Origin: Autumnicola psychrophila
GTDB taxonomy: Bacteria > Bacteroidota > Bacteroidia > Flavobacteriales > Flavobacteriaceae
Direction of reading: 5' to 3'
Assembly (NCBI RefSeq): GCF_031846645.1
Contig: NZ_JAVRHN010000007.1
Span: 194,556 to 258,555 of the forward strand
DNA length: 64,000 nucleotides
In this document: one piece after another, positions 8,373 through 16,832 of the stretch
How positions within the stretch are numbered: position 1 is the stretch's first letter
Layout of the letters: each line of letters opens with the position of its first letter
Position numbers and translations under genes: made by a program
The notes under the pieces: generated by a model
What the model was told of the DNA's origin: nothing
Database searches by the model: none
Seen by the model: the letters and a program-made list of their open reading frames with translations, nothing else

Positions 8373-8415
8373 ATATTAACGTGGAAACCACTGCAAGCGG
8401 CTCAAATGTTAATAT
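8373..8415. promoter_or_regulatory. Compact structured element between divergent genes
   Basis: An 8-bp stem (ATATTAAC 8373-8380 with GTTAATAT 8408-8415) encloses a 4-bp hairpin directly stacked on it (GTGG-AAA-CCAC, 8381-8391) and a single-stranded TGCAAGCGGCTCAAAT. It sits between the DUF1328-like gene (minus) and the methyltransferase (plus, start 8509). It could be a small RNA leader structure or a protein-binding palindrome. No known riboswitch class recognised. Confidence 0.35.
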
Positions 8416-8508
8416 TTTGATAGTATCCTTGGTTTCTAAACAAGAAGTTTTTATTACCCCTGCCTGAGTAAATTATTTATCTTCGCTACTTAAAACTGCA
8501 GCGAGATT

Positions 8509-9417
8509 TTGGGTAAAAAAAATTTAGATAAAGGCCATTCAGAAGAATTTTTTGGAGATTACAGGGATTTCTGGTGGAACAAACCTTTCCTCGATTTGAC
8601 TGCAGAAAGGCTTAATTTACATACCGTAAGCTCTATGCTCGATGTGGGCTGCGGAAAAGGACACTGGACCAGGATCATGGCACCTTACCTTCGGGAAGAT
8701 GCTGAGATTACTGCCGTGGATAACGATCAGAAATGGCATTACCAAAACCCTGAATTAGAACATTATTTTTCAGGCAAAGCACAGAATTTTAACCTAATGA
8801 AAGCAGATGCTCAAAAATTGCCATTTCCGGCCAATAGCTTTGATTTTGTTACCTGCCAGACCGTACTCATTCATCTTCCCGAGCCTGAAAAAGCTATTAG
8901 GGAAATGAAACGGGTTCTGAAAAGCAACGGAATCCTGCTTTGCGTGGAACCGAACAACATTATCCAAAGTCTTACTAAAACGTCCCTTACCAAAAATGAT
9001 TCCATAGAGGATACACTCGATCATATTAAATATCGTCTCATTATCGAAAAAGGGAAGCGAAAAATGGGCCAGGGCGATAATTCGCTGGGTGATTTGCTGC
9101 CCGGCATGTTTGCCATGGAAGAACTAAAAAATATCGAAGTAAGATTATCCGATAAAGCAATTGCCATGTATCCGCCATATGATAATGAAGAACAGGTAGC
9201 AACGCTAAAGCAATGGCTTGAGGGAAGTTCCTGGAAATCGAATACTCAGAAGGATATCGATTTCTTTAGTGCTGCAGGAGAGCAATATATGCCATTTTAC
9301 TTCGAATATCAGGAAAAATATAATTCCAGAGACAGCCACATAATGGGAGCTTTACAGCGTGAACAATTTCATGCTGCCGGAGGTTCTCTTATGTATCTGG
9401 TGAGCGCCAGAAAGTAA
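8509..9417 (+). CDS. Class I SAM-dependent methyltransferase
   Basis: 302 residues. Motif I SMLDVGCGKGHWT (about residues 42-54) binds S-adenosylmethionine; ITAVDND is motif II, and DFVTCQTVLIHLPEPEKAI is the post-II region of Methyltransferase-11-type enzymes. The C-terminal 130 residues are less conserved and probably form the substrate lid. The best start is a TTG at 8509 (MGKKNLDKGHSEEFFGDYRD), preceded by a purine-rich GCAGCGAG that can serve as ribosome site; no suitable ATG precedes the SAM motif. Substrate unknown. Confidence 0.85.
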   Translation: MGKKNLDKGHSEEFFGDYRDFWWNKPFLDLTAERLNLHTVSSMLDVGCGKGHWTRIMAPYLREDAEITAVDNDQKWHYQNPELEHYFSGKAQNFNLMKADAQKLPFPANSFDFVTCQTVLIHLPEPEKAIREMKRVLKSNGILLCVEPNNIIQSLTKTSLTKNDSIEDTLDHIKYRLIIEKGKRKMGQGDNSLGDLLPGMFAMEELKNIEVRLSDKAIAMYPPYDNEEQVATLKQWLEGSSWKSNTQKDIDFFSAAGEQYMPFYFEYQEKYNSRDSHIMGALQREQFHAAGGSLMYLVSARK

Positions 9418-9439
9418 TTTCCGAAGAAGTACTCCTCTC

Positions 9440-9901
9440 TCAGGGCTTTATTCCAGGCACTCCCGGCTTCTTAATAGGTGCGTCTTCAATTACATTAGAT
9501 AACACAATATGAGTTTTTGTCTCTCCATAAGTAATCATTTTATCAATAAATTGCTCCAGGTGTGACTGATCCTGAAGAACGACTTCCATAATAATGTTTT
9601 CGTTACCTGTAATCCTGTAGCAGTTTAGAACCTCATCAAATTCCTTTACCTTTTCCAGGAAAGCTTTAAGTCTCCCCATAAAAGCTCTCAACGTAATGAT
9701 CGCTTTTAATTGATGTCCCGCCTGGTTATAGGCAATTTCGGTTCTATATCCTTTTATTAGGCCAGAATCTTCCATTTTCCGGATTCGCTCTGCAACTGCG
9801 GGAGAGCTTATTCCCACCCTTCTGCCAATTTCTGCATTGGATTGCCGGGCGTTAAGCTGCAGACATTTGAGTATCTCCCAATTGAGTTTATCGATTTTCA
9901 T
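9440..9901 (-). CDS. Lrp/AsnC family transcriptional regulator
   Basis: 153 residues. The N-terminal winged helix-turn-helix is clear: DKLNWEILKCLQLNARQSNA, then IGRRVGISSPAVAERIRKME as the recognition helices. The C-terminal RAM/AsnC ligand domain follows (LKAIITLRAFMGRLKAFL, with 'NCYRITGNENIIMEV'). Lrp-type proteins form octameric rings and usually sense amino acids. The convergent methyltransferase ends 22 bp away, and the divergent unknown gene at 10032 starts 130 bp upstream and could share its promoter region. Confidence 0.92.
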   Translation of the reverse strand: MKIDKLNWEILKCLQLNARQSNAEIGRRVGISSPAVAERIRKMEDSGLIKGYRTEIAYNQAGHQLKAIITLRAFMGRLKAFLEKVKEFDEVLNCYRITGNENIIMEVVLQDQSHLEQFIDKMITYGETKTHIVLSNVIEDAPIKKPGVPGIKP

Positions 9902-10031
9902 TTTAATAGTTTAAAGCAATAAAAATATAAAAACTAAAGTATATTCGGCATTATACTTTAAAATCGATGTCAATAATAAAAATCTTGTAGTTAAATTTGA
10001 AGAGATAATTTTTAAAAATCCTGCTATAAAA

Positions 10032-10427
10032 ATGCCGTTAAATAATTCCAGCAAGACTACTGAAACAGCTATTTATAAAAAAGCTATGGAGATCTTTCGT
10101 CTTTCGAGAAGCATTTCGCATTACCTAATGCATGATCTTGGAAATTTGCAGGTGAATGGAAAAGAAAACCCGCATATTTATTTTACAGGTGATCTCGTAC
10201 GGCAATCAGTTTCTCTCGCCCCTGAAATTTTAAAGGCTGAAAGTAAAACTTTTTCTGAAGAAAGATATCGGCATGTTGCTTCCCTTACGCGCCTGGTGAA
10301 TCTTTTACATAAAAACTGTGATCGCCTGGAGCTTTCTAATAGTAATGGTAGGGAGTTTGTTCAAATTTTGAGGAGTGAACTCAAGAAGTTCAGAAAACTT
10401 CAGCGCACCTGGATGCTAAAAATGTAA
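10032..10427 (+). CDS. Hypothetical helical protein
   Basis: 131 residues, predicted almost wholly helical, no signal peptide or membrane segment. The opening 'IYKKAMEIFRLSRSISHYL' resembles four-helix-bundle proteins, but no family can be assigned. The middle is hydrophilic and the C-terminus is basic (RSELKKFRKLQRTWMLKM), which would fit nucleic-acid or ribosome contact; that is inference only. It is divergent from the Lrp gene and ends 47 bp before the convergent marC gene. Confidence 0.6.
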   Translation: MPLNNSSKTTETAIYKKAMEIFRLSRSISHYLMHDLGNLQVNGKENPHIYFTGDLVRQSVSLAPEILKAESKTFSEERYRHVASLTRLVNLLHKNCDRLELSNSNGREFVQILRSELKKFRKLQRTWMLKM

Positions 10428-10474
10428 GTCACTTCAGTCATCCTTCTGAAATTACAATTTTCAGCAAAAAAATT

Positions 10475-11095
10475 CTACACCTGTTCGAAGAAAGCGAGAT
10501 GCACTCCCTCTATAAGCATATTGGTGCCGATAATGGCAATTATTAATCCCATGATCTTTTCAATTACTACAATTTTATTCTGACCGATATACCGCACCAG
10601 GTAATCGCTTGAAAGAAAAGCAAGATGATTAAGGAACATAATTAAACCAAACATGGCGACAATTATAACCATGTCTAGGTAACTGGCCGTCGTGGTATAA
10701 TTCAGGACTGTAACTATAGTTCCCGGACCCGCCAATATAGGAATAGCCAAAGGTGAAATGGAGATACCTTCGTTAAAATCAATTTCAGTCTGGTTATCGA
10801 TACTGGATTGCTGCGCCCTGATCATTTCAAAACCGACGAAAAAAACCAGGATTCCCCCAGTTATTTTAAAGGCAGGAATAGTTAATCCAAAGAGATCAAA
10901 TATATATTTTCCCAACAAGACAAAACCGGCAATAATGACAAATGCAGTAAAAGTTGCTTTTTTCGAGATAACTTTTTTCCGCGCACCATCGGCTTGCTTT
11001 GTAAGACTCAAGAAGATAGGAATATTGCCCACAGGATTATTTATCGCAAAGAATGCGGTGAAGGCTCCAATGGCATATAACCAGATACTTTCCAT
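10475..11095 (-). CDS. MarC family integral membrane protein
   Basis: 206 residues with six hydrophobic helices. It shows MarC family hallmarks: FFAINNPVGNIPIFLSLT near the N-terminus, the repeated 'FKITGGILVFFVGFEMI', and ISPLAIPILAGPGTIVTVL. MarC/NAAT-like proteins are inner-membrane proteins once linked to multiple antibiotic resistance, a link that was later withdrawn; their transport role is unsettled. Confidence 0.9.
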   Translation of the reverse strand: MESIWLYAIGAFTAFFAINNPVGNIPIFLSLTKQADGARKKVISKKATFTAFVIIAGFVLLGKYIFDLFGLTIPAFKITGGILVFFVGFEMIRAQQSSIDNQTEIDFNEGISISPLAIPILAGPGTIVTVLNYTTTASYLDMVIIVAMFGLIMFLNHLAFLSSDYLVRYIGQNKIVVIEKIMGLIIAIIGTNMLIEGVHLAFFEQV

Positions 11096-11243
11096 AAATG
11101 TTTACCTTTTCAACCAGACCATAGCTGATCAAATTTTAAAGTGTGCAAAAGTAATTTGAAAGTTTGGATTTCAAAGCAATAACCTATTAAAGTTTAAGGA
11201 TTTTCGCAGTTGAAAATCTCTTATAAAAGGAACTATTTTCTGC

Positions 11244-11281
11244 AAAAGCAGCCTCCCTTTTTTCTAGGGGAGTCTGCTTTT
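11244..11281 (-). terminator. Terminator of the mutase gene
   Basis: AAAAGCAG (11244-11251) pairs with CTGCTTTT (11274-11281), with a G/C-rich inner part (CCTCCC with GGGGAG, one offset). It starts 5 bp after the stop of the minus-strand mutase gene. Confidence 0.7.
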
Positions 11282-11285
11282 ATAA

Positions 11286-14200
11286 CTACATATTTCTTCT
11301 ATACTGCCCCCCAACTTCAAACAAAGCGGTGGTAATTTGGCCAAGAGAACAAACTTTGGTGGCTTCCATTAAAATTTCAAAAAGATTTTCGTTATTCACA
11401 GCAGCATCCTTCAACTTATCCAGCGCATCATCTGCCTTATTGCCTTTAGCTTTATGAAGGGTTGTAAGCGTCTTTATCTGATGTTGCTTTTCCTCTTCCG
11501 TCGCTCTTATTACCTCTCCCGGAGTAACCGTAGGAGATCCTGTAGAACTAAGGAAAGTATTTACCCCAATAATTGGAAAATCTCCGTTGTGCTTTAAAGT
11601 TTCATAATAAAGACTTTCCTCCTGAATTTTTCCGCGTTGGTACATGGTTTCCATGGCTCCCAGAACACCTCCCCTTTCGGTAATCCTGTCGAATTCCAAC
11701 AAGACTGCTTCTTCAACAAGATCTGTAAGTTCTTCGATAATAAACGAGCCCTGGATTGGATTTTCATTCTTGGTTAATCCAAGTTCTTTATTGATGATAA
11801 GCTGAATTGCCATCGCCCTTCTTACTGAAGCTTCTGTTGGCGTGGTTATCGCCTCATCGTAAGCATTTGTGTGCAGGGAATTACAGTTGTCATAAATAGC
11901 ATAGAGCGCCTGCAACGTAGTCCTAATATCATTAAAATCTATTTCCTGTGCATGCAGTGAACGACCAGAAGTCTGAATGTGATACTTCAGCATTTGGGCT
12001 CGTGGATTAGCACCATATTTGTGCTTTAATGCTTTCGACCATATTTTCCTGGCTACCCGACCAATAACTGCATATTCGGGATCTACTCCGTTAGAGAAAA
12101 AGAAGGAAAGATTAGGACCAAATTTGTTAATGTCCATTCCGCGGCTCAGGTAATATTCTACATACGTGAATCCGTTAGCAAGGGTAAAAGCAAGTTGGGT
12201 GATAGGATTTGCCCCTGCTTCAGCAATGTGATATCCTGAAATGGAAACCGAATAAAAATTCCGCACTTGTTCTTCAATAAAATATTGCTGAACATCGCCC
12301 ATTAATCTTAAAGCAAATTCCGTAGAAAAGATACAGGTATTTTGTGCCTGGTCCTCCTTCAGAATATCTGCCTGAACAGTTCCTCTAACAGAACTCAACG
12401 TTTTCTGACGAATATCTTCATAAACTTCAGCATCCAAAATCTGGTTTCCGGTTAAGCCCAGAAGCATTAAACCTAAGCCATTATTCCCTTCAGGCAGGTC
12501 ACCTCTGTAAGATGGCCTGTCAATTCCATTATCATCATAAAGCTCCTTCAGTTTCGCTTCAACTTTATCTTCAAGATTATTTTCTTTGATGTATTTTTCA
12601 CATTGCTGATCTATAGCTGCATTCATAAAAAAGCCGAGCAGCATTGGCGCGGGACCGTTTATGGTCATACTTACCGAAGTCATTGCATCTGCAAGATCAA
12701 AACCGGAATACAACTTTTTGGCATCATCAAGGCAACAAATCGACACTCCGGCGTTTCCAATTTTTCCGTAGATATCGGGACGATGATCAGGATCATTTCC
12801 ATAAAGCGTCACAGAATCAAATGCCGTGGAAAGTCGTTTTGCAGGCAAACCTAAACTTACATAATGGAACCTCCTGTTAGTACGCTCCGGCCCACCTTCT
12901 CCGGCAAACATCCTCGTAGGATCTTCTCCCTGTCTTTTAAACGGATAAAGCCCGGCAGTATAAGGAAATTCTCCCGGCACATTTTCCTGAAGGCACCATC
13001 TTAAAATATCGCCCCAGGCTTCATATTTTGGAAGTGCAACCTTTGGAATCTGCGTATGGGAAAGGGATTCAGAATGGGTGTCGATTTTAATCTCTTTATC
13101 CCGAACTTTAAAAGAATAAACCGGCTGCCTGTATTTATTTACTTTTTCGTCCCAACGCAGAATGATTTCCCAGTTATAAGGATCCAGATCCATCTTTACC
13201 CGATCAAATTCCTTTTTAAGCAGGACTGTAAATTCTTTATTTTCTTCGGAAGTCGCTTCTTCCAAAGCCTCTTCATCAAGACCAAATTTGGTAAGACCTA
13301 ACTTTACATTGGTTACAGATTCTATGGTTTTGTAAATTCCGTAGAGCTTTTGTGCTACTTCTGCCTGAGATTTGGCTTTTTCGTCATAGCTCCTGTTATT
13401 TTCAGCAATTTCAGATAAATAGCGCGTACGTTTAGGCGGAATTACGAAGATTTTCTCGCTCATTTCTCTGGAGATCTCGAAAGTGGAATTCAATTCTGAA
13501 TTCGTTTTCTCATCGATCTTGTCCATGATGTTTTTATAAAGCGTATTCATCCCGGGATCGTTAAACTGAGATGCAATAGTGCCGAAAACTGGCAATTTTT
13601 CAGCATCTTCATGCCATAGCGCATGGTTTCTCTGGTACTGCTTTTTAACGTCCCGCAGTGCATCCTGAGCGCCACGTTTATCGAATTTATTGATAGAAAC
13701 CAGATCTGCAAAATCCAGCATGTCAATTTTTTCAAGCTGCGTTGCCGCTCCAAATTCGGGAGTCATTACGTAAAGAGAAACATCAGAATGATCCAGTATT
13801 TCTGTATCTGACTGTCCAATTCCTGAAGTTTCCAGGATGATCAAATCAAATTCAGCCACCTTAAGAACTTCTACAGCTTCAGCAACATGTTTAGATAACG
13901 CGAGGTTAGATTGTCTTGTGGCGAGAGAGCGCATATAAACCCGCGGACTATTAATGGAATTCATTCTTATTCGATCTCCAAGCAATGCGCCGCCGGTTTT
14001 TTTCTTGGAAGGATCTACAGAAACTATTCCGATATTTTTCTCAGGAAAATCGGCCAGAAAACGTCTTACCAGCTCATCAACAAGACTGGATTTCCCGGAG
14101 CCTCCTGTACCGGTGATTCCCAGGACTGGTATATTTTTTCCGGATTTTTCTACTTCAGAAAAACTCTTTTCAAACTCTTCATGATTATTTTCAGCTAAAG

Positions 14201-14717
14201 AAATTAGCCTTGCAATGGTGTTTACATTCTTCTCCTTCAGTGATTTTTCTACAGCATTTTCTTTTGGTAGTGCAGGTGTTGAATTATCTACCTGCTTCAC
14301 CATATCATTGATCATTCCCTGCAATCCCATTTCACGGCCATCATCTGGAGCGTAGATTCGGGTAATTCCGTAGTCCATCAATTCTTTGATTTCTTCCGGA
14401 AGAATAACTCCGCCGCCACCGCCAAAAATCTTAATATGACCAGCACCTTTTTCCTTAAGCAGGTCATACATATATTTAAAATACTCGTTATGCCCGCCCT
14501 GGTAGGATGTCATTGCAATGGCATGTGCATCTTCCTGAATTGCACAATTCACCACCTCTTCCACACTGCGGTCATGCCCCAAATGAATCACCTCCACACC
14601 GGTGGACTGAATGATCCTTCGCATGATATTAATTGCCGCATCGTGGCCGTCAAAAAGTGAAGCGGCTGTGACCATTCGTATTTTATTCTCAGGAGTATAT
14701 GGTTTCTGTTGTTCCAT
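11286..14717 (-). CDS. icmF: Fused acyl-CoA mutase (IcmF type: B12 domain, GTPase chaperone, mutase)
   Basis: 1,143 residues from the ATG at 14717 (MEQQKPYTP; an ATG 15 bp upstream is also in frame). Domain order: B12-binding domain at about 12-150 (DGHDAAINIMRR carries the axial-ligand DxH; then HLGHDRSVEE); a MeaB/ArgK-like G-domain from about 195 with Walker A GITGTGGSGKSSLVDEL and an NKFD specificity motif; and the mutase TIM barrel from about 560, with 'TAGLYPFKRQGEDPTRM' and FAGEGGPERTN. In methylmalonyl-CoA mutase the matching segment has a substrate-binding Tyr. The Phe in LYPF and the overall fusion match isobutyryl-CoA mutase IcmF, which interconverts isobutyryl- and n-butyryl-CoA; other branched substrates are possible. 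Many genomes label it methylmalonyl-CoA mutase. Confidence 0.9.
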   Translation of the reverse strand: MEQQKPYTPENKIRMVTAASLFDGHDAAINIMRRIIQSTGVEVIHLGHDRSVEEVVNCAIQEDAHAIAMTSYQGGHNEYFKYMYDLLKEKGAGHIKIFGGGGGVILPEEIKELMDYGITRIYAPDDGREMGLQGMINDMVKQVDNSTPALPKENAVEKSLKEKNVNTIARLISLAENNHEEFEKSFSEVEKSGKNIPVLGITGTGGSGKSSLVDELVRRFLADFPEKNIGIVSVDPSKKKTGGALLGDRIRMNSINSPRVYMRSLATRQSNLALSKHVAEAVEVLKVAEFDLIILETSGIGQSDTEILDHSDVSLYVMTPEFGAATQLEKIDMLDFADLVSINKFDKRGAQDALRDVKKQYQRNHALWHEDAEKLPVFGTIASQFNDPGMNTLYKNIMDKIDEKTNSELNSTFEISREMSEKIFVIPPKRTRYLSEIAENNRSYDEKAKSQAEVAQKLYGIYKTIESVTNVKLGLTKFGLDEEALEEATSEENKEFTVLLKKEFDRVKMDLDPYNWEIILRWDEKVNKYRQPVYSFKVRDKEIKIDTHSESLSHTQIPKVALPKYEAWGDILRWCLQENVPGEFPYTAGLYPFKRQGEDPTRMFAGEGGPERTNRRFHYVSLGLPAKRLSTAFDSVTLYGNDPDHRPDIYGKIGNAGVSICCLDDAKKLYSGFDLADAMTSVSMTINGPAPMLLGFFMNAAIDQQCEKYIKENNLEDKVEAKLKELYDDNGIDRPSYRGDLPEGNNGLGLMLLGLTGNQILDAEVYEDIRQKTLSSVRGTVQADILKEDQAQNTCIFSTEFALRLMGDVQQYFIEEQVRNFYSVSISGYHIAEAGANPITQLAFTLANGFTYVEYYLSRGMDINKFGPNLSFFFSNGVDPEYAVIGRVARKIWSKALKHKYGANPRAQMLKYHIQTSGRSLHAQEIDFNDIRTTLQALYAIYDNCNSLHTNAYDEAITTPTEASVRRAMAIQLIINKELGLTKNENPIQGSFIIEELTDLVEEAVLLEFDRITERGGVLGAMETMYQRGKIQEESLYYETLKHNGDFPIIGVNTFLSSTGSPTVTPGEVIRATEEEKQHQIKTLTTLHKAKGNKADDALDKLKDAAVNNENLFEILMEATKVCSLGQITTALFEVGGQYRRNM

Positions 14718-14859
14718 TTTCAATAATATCAATTTTTTGATGCTGCAATTTACGAAAATTGTAGTTTTTACTGCGCCTCTTTATGAATTCAGTAATACTA
14801 AATTCATTAGAAGTCAAAACCCTGTAAAATGCCTATTTTTAGGCCTGAAAACAGCATTT

Positions 14860-15711
14860 ATGAGCAAAATTACGCTTCTTATACATTGTCCTGATGCCTC
14901 AGGGATTATCGCCAGCGTTACATCTTTTATTTATGAGCATAAAGGTAATATAATCTACATTGATCAATATGTAGATGTTGAAAACGAGATCTTTTTTATG
15001 CGTCTTGAAAGCGAATTTGCTGAAAAAACAGGAATTGGAGCCATAAAAGAGCAGTTTAAGCATAACATAGGAGAGCGTTACCAGATGACGTGGCAGATGT
15101 ACACCGCAGGCGCACCCCTAAAAATGGCAATTTTCGTGTCTAAGTATGATCACTGTCTTTATGATATTCTCGGGAGGTATAAATCTGGCGAGTTGGAGGT
15201 GACTATTCCAATGATTATAAGTAATCACGAGAACCTCAAACCTATTGCTGAAAGTTTTGATATTCCGTTTTACCATGTACCCGTTCTTAAAGGTGAAAAA
15301 GGAAAAGCTGAAGCCCGTCACCTCAAATTACTTCAGAAGGAAAAGGTAGATCTTATTGTCCTGGCGCGTTATATGCAAATAATACCACCCAATCTTATCA
15401 AAGCTTTTCCCAACCGGATTATAAATATCCACCACTCCTTTTTACCGGCCTTTGCAGGGGCAAAACCTTATCATATGGCCTATAAACGTGGAGTAAAAAT
15501 TATTGGTGCGACAAGCCACTATGTTACCGAAGAGCTGGATGCGGGACCGATCATAGAACAAGATATTTCGCGTATTTCCCATAGTCACTCTATAAATGAC
15601 CTGATATTAAAGGGAAGAGATCTGGAAAAAATCGTCCTTGCCCGCGGAATAAAATTGCACATAGCCCGAAAGACACTTGTTTACAATAACAAAACAATCA
15701 TTTTTGTTTAA
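14860..15711 (+). CDS. purU: Formyltetrahydrofolate deformylase
   Basis: 283 residues from the ATG at 14860 (MSKITLLIHCPDASGIIA). The frame is open further upstream, but that part overlaps the divergent mutase 5' end and has no family match. Residues 1-80 form the ACT regulatory domain. The rest is the formyl-transferase fold, with the catalytic NIHHSFLPAFAGAKPYHMA and GATSHYVTEELDAGPIIEQD, which hold the His/Asp pair of the family. The enzyme hydrolyses 10-formyl-THF to formate and THF, balancing one-carbon pools. It is divergent from icmF with about 140 bp between starts. Confidence 0.93.
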   Translation: MSKITLLIHCPDASGIIASVTSFIYEHKGNIIYIDQYVDVENEIFFMRLESEFAEKTGIGAIKEQFKHNIGERYQMTWQMYTAGAPLKMAIFVSKYDHCLYDILGRYKSGELEVTIPMIISNHENLKPIAESFDIPFYHVPVLKGEKGKAEARHLKLLQKEKVDLIVLARYMQIIPPNLIKAFPNRIINIHHSFLPAFAGAKPYHMAYKRGVKIIGATSHYVTEELDAGPIIEQDISRISHSHSINDLILKGRDLEKIVLARGIKLHIARKTLVYNNKTIIFV

Positions 15712-15783
15712 TCTCTCCAGAGTTCTGCAATTGGAGACTGCCTGCTGAAAAACCTTTCAACATAAAAAGCTTTTATTTTATCC

Positions 15784-15791
15784 TATCTTTG
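15784..15791 (+). promoter_or_regulatory. Candidate -7 box (TATCTTTG) for the DUF4197 gene
   Basis: Exact match to the Bacteroidetes -7 consensus TAnnTTTG, 13 bp before the start codon. No convincing -33 TTG was found at the usual distance. Confidence 0.45.
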
Positions 15792-15804
15792 AAAAAAGAA
15801 AACT

Positions 15805-16509
15805 ATGAAAAAGTATTATTCTCTATGTCTACTATTGATTTTCACATCCTGTGCAGAATTGCAGGATATTGCAAGCCAGCTACCGCAAGGAGGATACGGG
15901 GTGAGTAATAATGACATAGCAGCAGGTCTTAGACAGGCACTGGACATGGGAATAGAAAAACAAGTAACCAAGCTGACTCAGGAAGATGGTTTCTTCAGAA
16001 ATGAACTTGTACGTATTACATTACCTCCGGAATTGCAGAAGGTAGACCAGACTTTACGGGATGTGGGACTGGGATCCCTGGCAGATGAAGGTTTAAAAGT
16101 ACTTAACCGGGCTGCAGAAGATGCAGTTCAGGAAGCGACACCTATTTTTGTGAATGCAGTACAGGAAATCACTTTTACAGACGCACGGAATATATTATTA
16201 GGCGCTGATAATGCTGCCACTCAATATTTGAACAATAAAACAGAAACTGCATTATATTCTAAATTTAATCCCGTTATTCAGAATTCTTTAGATAAAGTAG
16301 GTGCTACCCAGGTTTGGGGTAATCTTATCCAAAGATATAATAGCTTGCCGCTCACCTCCAGAATAAATCCTGACTTACCTGACTATGTAACGCGGGAAGC
16401 CTTAAATGGGGTATTTACAATGATTGCTGTAGAAGAAAAACAAATCAGAGAGCAGGCTGCTTCAAGAACCACCGCCTTACTACAAAAGGTTTTTGCTTTA
16501 CAGGATTAG
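15805..16509 (+). CDS. DUF4197 lipoprotein
   Basis: 234 residues. The N-terminus MKKYYSLCLLLIFTSCAEL is a lipoprotein signal with lipobox FTSC, so the mature protein is lipid-anchored in the periplasm or outer membrane. The mature part matches DUF4197: 'GLRQALDMGIEKQVTKL', 'LPPELQKVDQTLRDVGLG' and the C-terminal ALNGVFTMIAVEEKQIRE. Mostly helical; biochemical role unknown. Confidence 0.85.
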   Translation: MKKYYSLCLLLIFTSCAELQDIASQLPQGGYGVSNNDIAAGLRQALDMGIEKQVTKLTQEDGFFRNELVRITLPPELQKVDQTLRDVGLGSLADEGLKVLNRAAEDAVQEATPIFVNAVQEITFTDARNILLGADNAATQYLNNKTETALYSKFNPVIQNSLDKVGATQVWGNLIQRYNSLPLTSRINPDLPDYVTREALNGVFTMIAVEEKQIREQAASRTTALLQKVFALQD

Positions 16510-16616
16510 CCACAGCTTATTATAAACTTAATGATAATTAACAGGATTCACATTATTCCCCAGCATTTTACCACAATGTTAACTGTAGATTAGTAAATCT
16601 TAAGGCAGTAGCCGGT

Positions 16617-16624
16617 TACCTTTG
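16617..16624 (+). promoter_or_regulatory. Candidate -7 box (TACCTTTG) for the Lacal_2735-type gene
   Basis: Exact TAnnTTTG match 19 bp before the start codon. The -33 element is not clear. Confidence 0.5.
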
Positions 16625-16643
16625 TAAATGAATAAAATGAATT

Positions 16644-16832
16644 ATGTTTAGAATTTTTACAAAAAAGAATCGGGAGGAGCGGCTTTGTGAAAAATATAAG
16701 GAACTTATGTATAAAGCATACAAGTCCGCACTTTACGATAAAGAAGAAAGCAATAAACTCAATTCCCGGGCGAAAAAAATCTTAAGGGAATTGCGTAGAT
16801 TAAATTACCGGGAAATCGACGCGTGGTCCTGA
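16644..16832 (+). CDS. Lacal_2735 family small protein
   Basis: 62 residues, highly charged and helical (MFRIFTKKNREERLCEKYKE). The order of short helices separated by 'AYKSALYDKEESNKLNSRAKK' matches the small Lacal_2735 family of Flavobacteriia. Function unknown; no membrane segment. The last 28 bp overlap tail-to-tail with the convergent binding-protein gene, so both C-termini share DNA. Confidence 0.8.
   Translation: MFRIFTKKNREERLCEKYKELMYKAYKSALYDKEESNKLNSRAKKILRELRRLNYREIDAWS

Noticed and set aside
13911..14198. Plus-strand frames inside the mutase gene
   Set aside because: They are opposite-strand shadows of a well-conserved protein-coding gene.
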